A DNA stretch of 64,000 bases from Sphingomonadales bacterium UBA2683 (GTDB lineage: Bacteria > Pseudomonadota > Alphaproteobacteria > Sphingomonadales > Sphingomonadaceae). How positions within the stretch are numbered: position 1 is the stretch's first letter; each line of letters begins with the position of its first letter. This document shows, piece after piece, positions 61,996 to 64,000 of this stretch. Made by a program: the position numbers and the translations under genes. Location of the stretch: positions 447,878-511,877 of the forward strand of contig DELZ01000004.1 of the NCBI GenBank assembly GCA_002354635.1, in the 5' to 3' direction. The notes beneath the pieces are model-generated. The model was given only the letters and a program-made list of their open reading frames with translations. It did not search any database and was not told the origin of the DNA.

Positions 61996-62720
61996 GCCGG
62001 TTTTATCACACAGCAGCGCTACTTATTTCGAGCATCGCGCTTTCATCTTGTGCCAGTCTCGGCACCAACGTCAGCGGTAACTTTGACTGCAAGGCGCCGG
62101 CCGGAAGCTGTGCGCCGACAAGCGAAATTGATGCAGCCGCGAGCATGGGCCCGATCGAAGAGGCAACTTCAAATGGCAAGCGCAGATCGGCGGCGACAGC
62201 TCAAACTGCGCGCACCGGCGAGCGGGTTTTGAAAATCGTCTTTCCGGGGTTCGTTGATCGGGACGGCAATCTGCACGATGCCCGCACCGTTCATGTCGTG
62301 GCGAGATCGCCGGACTGGAAGTCAGCGGTAGTCGGGCATGACACATCCAATATCGCAAAATCATTGTCACGCGCCATCGCTAGGCAATCGAGAAGTACAA
62401 CGCCTCAAAGTTCGGACACGCAAATTTCCTCGGGTTTTTCAGTGCCGGAACATTCTCCGGAAGCCGACAACGATACTGACCCGTTTCTCAAAAGTTCATA
62501 TGAATTGCCTTCGCGCCTTGTCACTCCCTTCTCGGTGCGAGAGGCCATTGCCGGAGCCAAGGCCCCTGCAATCGAGGGGTTCGATTGGTTCCCTCCCCCA
62601 AAAAATCGGACCCCTCACCCTGTTACCGCTTCATCTCCAAAGACCTTTCCAAGCATCGAAGCAATTGAAGCTGCCAAAAAACGAAGCGCTAAAACACGAT
62701 CCCCGCAGGAGAAGAAATGA
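61992..62720 (+). CDS. traV: Conjugative transfer lipoprotein TraV
   Basis: This 242-aa lipoprotein has lipobox LSSC (Cys20) at the end of a signal peptide and the TraV start GTNVSGNFDCKAPAGSCAPT with two further cysteines. A long, low-complexity periplasmic tail follows. With TraK and TraB it forms the outer-membrane pore. Its C-terminal half is longer and more variable than in F. It overlaps the traC start by 4 bp. Confidence 0.87.
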   Translation: MSRFYHTAALLISSIALSSCASLGTNVSGNFDCKAPAGSCAPTSEIDAAASMGPIEEATSNGKRRSAATAQTARTGERVLKIVFPGFVDRDGNLHDARTVHVVARSPDWKSAVVGHDTSNIAKSLSRAIARQSRSTTPQSSDTQISSGFSVPEHSPEADNDTDPFLKSSYELPSRLVTPFSVREAIAGAKAPAIEGFDWFPPPKNRTPHPVTASSPKTFPSIEAIEAAKKRSAKTRSPQEKK

Positions 62721-64000
62721 TGGATTTCTCCCTTGGCAATGCGCGCGACCGGGTGCTGGCGGGGCTATTTGGTGATAACCAGAGCCCCGATCACCAGAGA
62801 CAAAGCATGGCGCTCGACATGCTGTCCGACTGGCTACCCTACCGGGTGTTTGACCTTGGTCCGCGACTGTACCGCAATGCCCATTCCAAAGGATTTATTC
62901 TCACCGCTGCCCCGCTGATTGGTGCAGACGAGCGCACCGGCGAGATATTGGGGCAGTTTTTCTCCGAAGGCATGCCCGAAGGCGCGTGTCTGCAAATTCT
63001 TCATTTTGCCAGCCCGCGCATCGGCAAGGTGATCGCGCCCTGGTTTGCCGCGCGCTACAAACAAGGCGGGGTCTATGAGGCAATGGCGCGGCACCGCGCC
63101 AAGAAACTCTATGATCTCGTCTGGCATAGCGGTTCGGATCACGCACCCTTTCATGCGCGATCCCATAATCTGGTGATTTCGCTGGGCGTTCCAACGTCTT
63201 CGAACATTGATGACAGCGAACTTCTGCAATGCCGTGAGGGATTGACCGGCATGCTGGCATCGCTTGGCATTGATGCAAGCGAAATGATGCCGGAAGAGTT
63301 GATTGGATTGGTTGATGATTTGACTTCGCCAACCACGGCCTCACAGGAAGACCGGATCAACTATAATGCGCTTGATGATATCGCATCTCAAGCCATTCGG
63401 CGCGATATCGAACTGGAGGTCGAAGATGACCGGATGATCCTGCGCACCAAGCGGTTTCGCGAAATTGGCCGCAGCGCAGATGGCACACCTGAAATTGGCG
63501 CAATATATCCAGATAGTTTTGATTTACGCCATTTTGGTATTCGGCAAATGCCCGAGCGCTGGGCGCCGTGGGAATGTGCGCGGCTGATCGGTGATATGTT
63601 CACTGACAAGCTGCGCTTCCCCTGCCCGGCTGCCACTATGCTGTGTCTGGTCTATCCGGACCGGGAATCAGCCTCGGCCAAGGCCGGGTTCAAATTCATG
63701 CGCACCACCAGTCTTAGTCAATCCAAAAGCGCGCGTTTCCTGCCCAAACTCGCCGAGCAATCAGCCGAATGGACCCATGTTCAGGCAGAACTGCAGGCAG
63801 GCAAAAGACTGGTGCAATTATTCTACGGCATTACCAGCTATTCGCCGCTCGGCATGGGTGATGCGCATGAGCGTTCGATCAAGGCGATCTACAAAGCCGC
63901 AGGCTGGGATCTCGCAGATGAGCGCTTCCTCCAGCTGCATGGGCTTATTGCTGCGATGCCGTTGACGCTTGGCGACGGACTTGCCCATGATCTGAAGCGC
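62717..64000 (+). CDS. traC: Conjugative ATPase TraC (VirB4-like), 3' end outside window
   Basis: The first 428 codons of TraC are present: SMALDMLSDWLPYRVFDLGP, LIGADERTGEILGQFFSEGM, FRQMPE-type segments including RFCPAATMLCLVYPD-like strands and SFDLRHFGIRQMPERWAPWE. The Walker ATPase motifs lie beyond the window edge. TraC powers pilus assembly from the inner membrane. Two ATGs (62717, 62720) are in frame. AGGAGAAG precedes them. Confidence 0.92.
   Translation, partial: MMDFSLGNARDRVLAGLFGDNQSPDHQRQSMALDMLSDWLPYRVFDLGPRLYRNAHSKGFILTAAPLIGADERTGEILGQFFSEGMPEGACLQILHFASPRIGKVIAPWFAARYKQGGVYEAMARHRAKKLYDLVWHSGSDHAPFHARSHNLVISLGVPTSSNIDDSELLQCREGLTGMLASLGIDASEMMPEELIGLVDDLTSPTTASQEDRINYNALDDIASQAIRRDIELEVEDDRMILRTKRFREIGRSADGTPEIGAIYPDSFDLRHFGIRQMPERWAPWECARLIGDMFTDKLRFPCPAATMLCLVYPDRESASAKAGFKFMRTTSLSQSKSARFLPKLAEQSAEWTHVQAELQAGKRLVQLFYGITSYSPLGMGDAHERSIKAIYKAAGWDLADERFLQLHGLIAAMPLTLGDGLAHDLKR

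Noticed and set aside
1..64000. CRISPR array or rRNA operon
   Set aside because: No regularly spaced repeats of CRISPR type and no rRNA-like sequence were seen in the window.

Overview
The window looks like an alphaproteobacterial chromosome of the Sphingomonadales (Sphingorhabdus/Sphingopyxis-like). This rests on the conserved secDF-yajC block beside Mth938-like, DUF6456 and SIMPL genes, the TonB-dependent receptors, and the sphingomonad-style F-type transfer genes. No 16S or other taxonomic marker is present, so this is an inference.

Layout. (1) 1-9.3 kb is a core segment: a SIMPL protein, D-amino-acid transaminase, ABC-F ATPase, DUF6456, an XRE regulator, a GT4 glycosyltransferase, Mth938-like, secF-secD-yajC and tRNA-Pro(GGG). 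(2) 9.3-10.5 kb is a gene-poor, decayed stretch with an AraC remnant. Base composition shifts visibly to lower G+C from here, as expected for an acquired island beginning at the tRNA. (3) 10.5-16.8 kb, leftward: a complete NAD-dependent molybdenum formate dehydrogenase operon (fdsG-fdsB-fdhD-mobA-fdsA-fdsD), tightly overlapping. (4) 16.9-25.1 kb, leftward: boxC, boxB, benzoate-CoA ligase, an alpha/beta hydrolase, a ferredoxin-reductase-type flavoprotein and a DUF4863 protein, with boxR upstream. (5) 25.1-32.2 kb: a flavodoxin, an unknown gene, a PaaG-like isomerase, 3-oxoadipyl-CoA thiolase, boxD and a hydratase/dehydrogenase fusion. The fusion gene is cut near its 3' end by an IS1595-family element (32205-34380) with clear terminal repeats and an 8-bp target duplication. 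(6) 34.5-40.1 kb: a decayed TonB receptor, an intact TonB receptor and an IS3-type transposase ruin. (7) 40.2-48.8 kb, leftward: a five-gene acetophenone-carboxylase-like set (alpha', gamma, alpha, beta, and a candidate epsilon) plus a CobW-type metallochaperone. (8) 49-54.7 kb: a FixL/FixJ-like two-component system, a beta-keto acid cleavage enzyme (BKACE), a LysR regulator and 3-oxoacid CoA-transferase A/B. (9) 54.7-56.5 kb: decayed DNA holding a malate synthase G pseudogene. (10) 56.6-64 kb: an AlpA-like and an HTH regulator facing a conjugative F-type operon (traA-L-E-K-B-dsbC-V-C, the last cut by the window end).

How the genes work together (inference from families). Acetophenone, or a related aryl ketone, could be carboxylated to benzoylacetate by the Apc-like complex. 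BKACE with acetyl-CoA could turn benzoylacetate directly into benzoyl-CoA plus acetoacetate. The CoA-transferase would activate acetoacetate. BoxB/BoxC would epoxidise and open benzoyl-CoA, releasing formate for the adjacent formate dehydrogenase. BoxD, the PaaG-like isomerase, the hydratase/dehydrogenase and the thiolase would finish to succinyl-CoA and acetyl-CoA. No benzoylacetate-CoA ligase and no canonical BoxA are visible. These two absences, with the genes that may replace them, are the most interesting points of the window.
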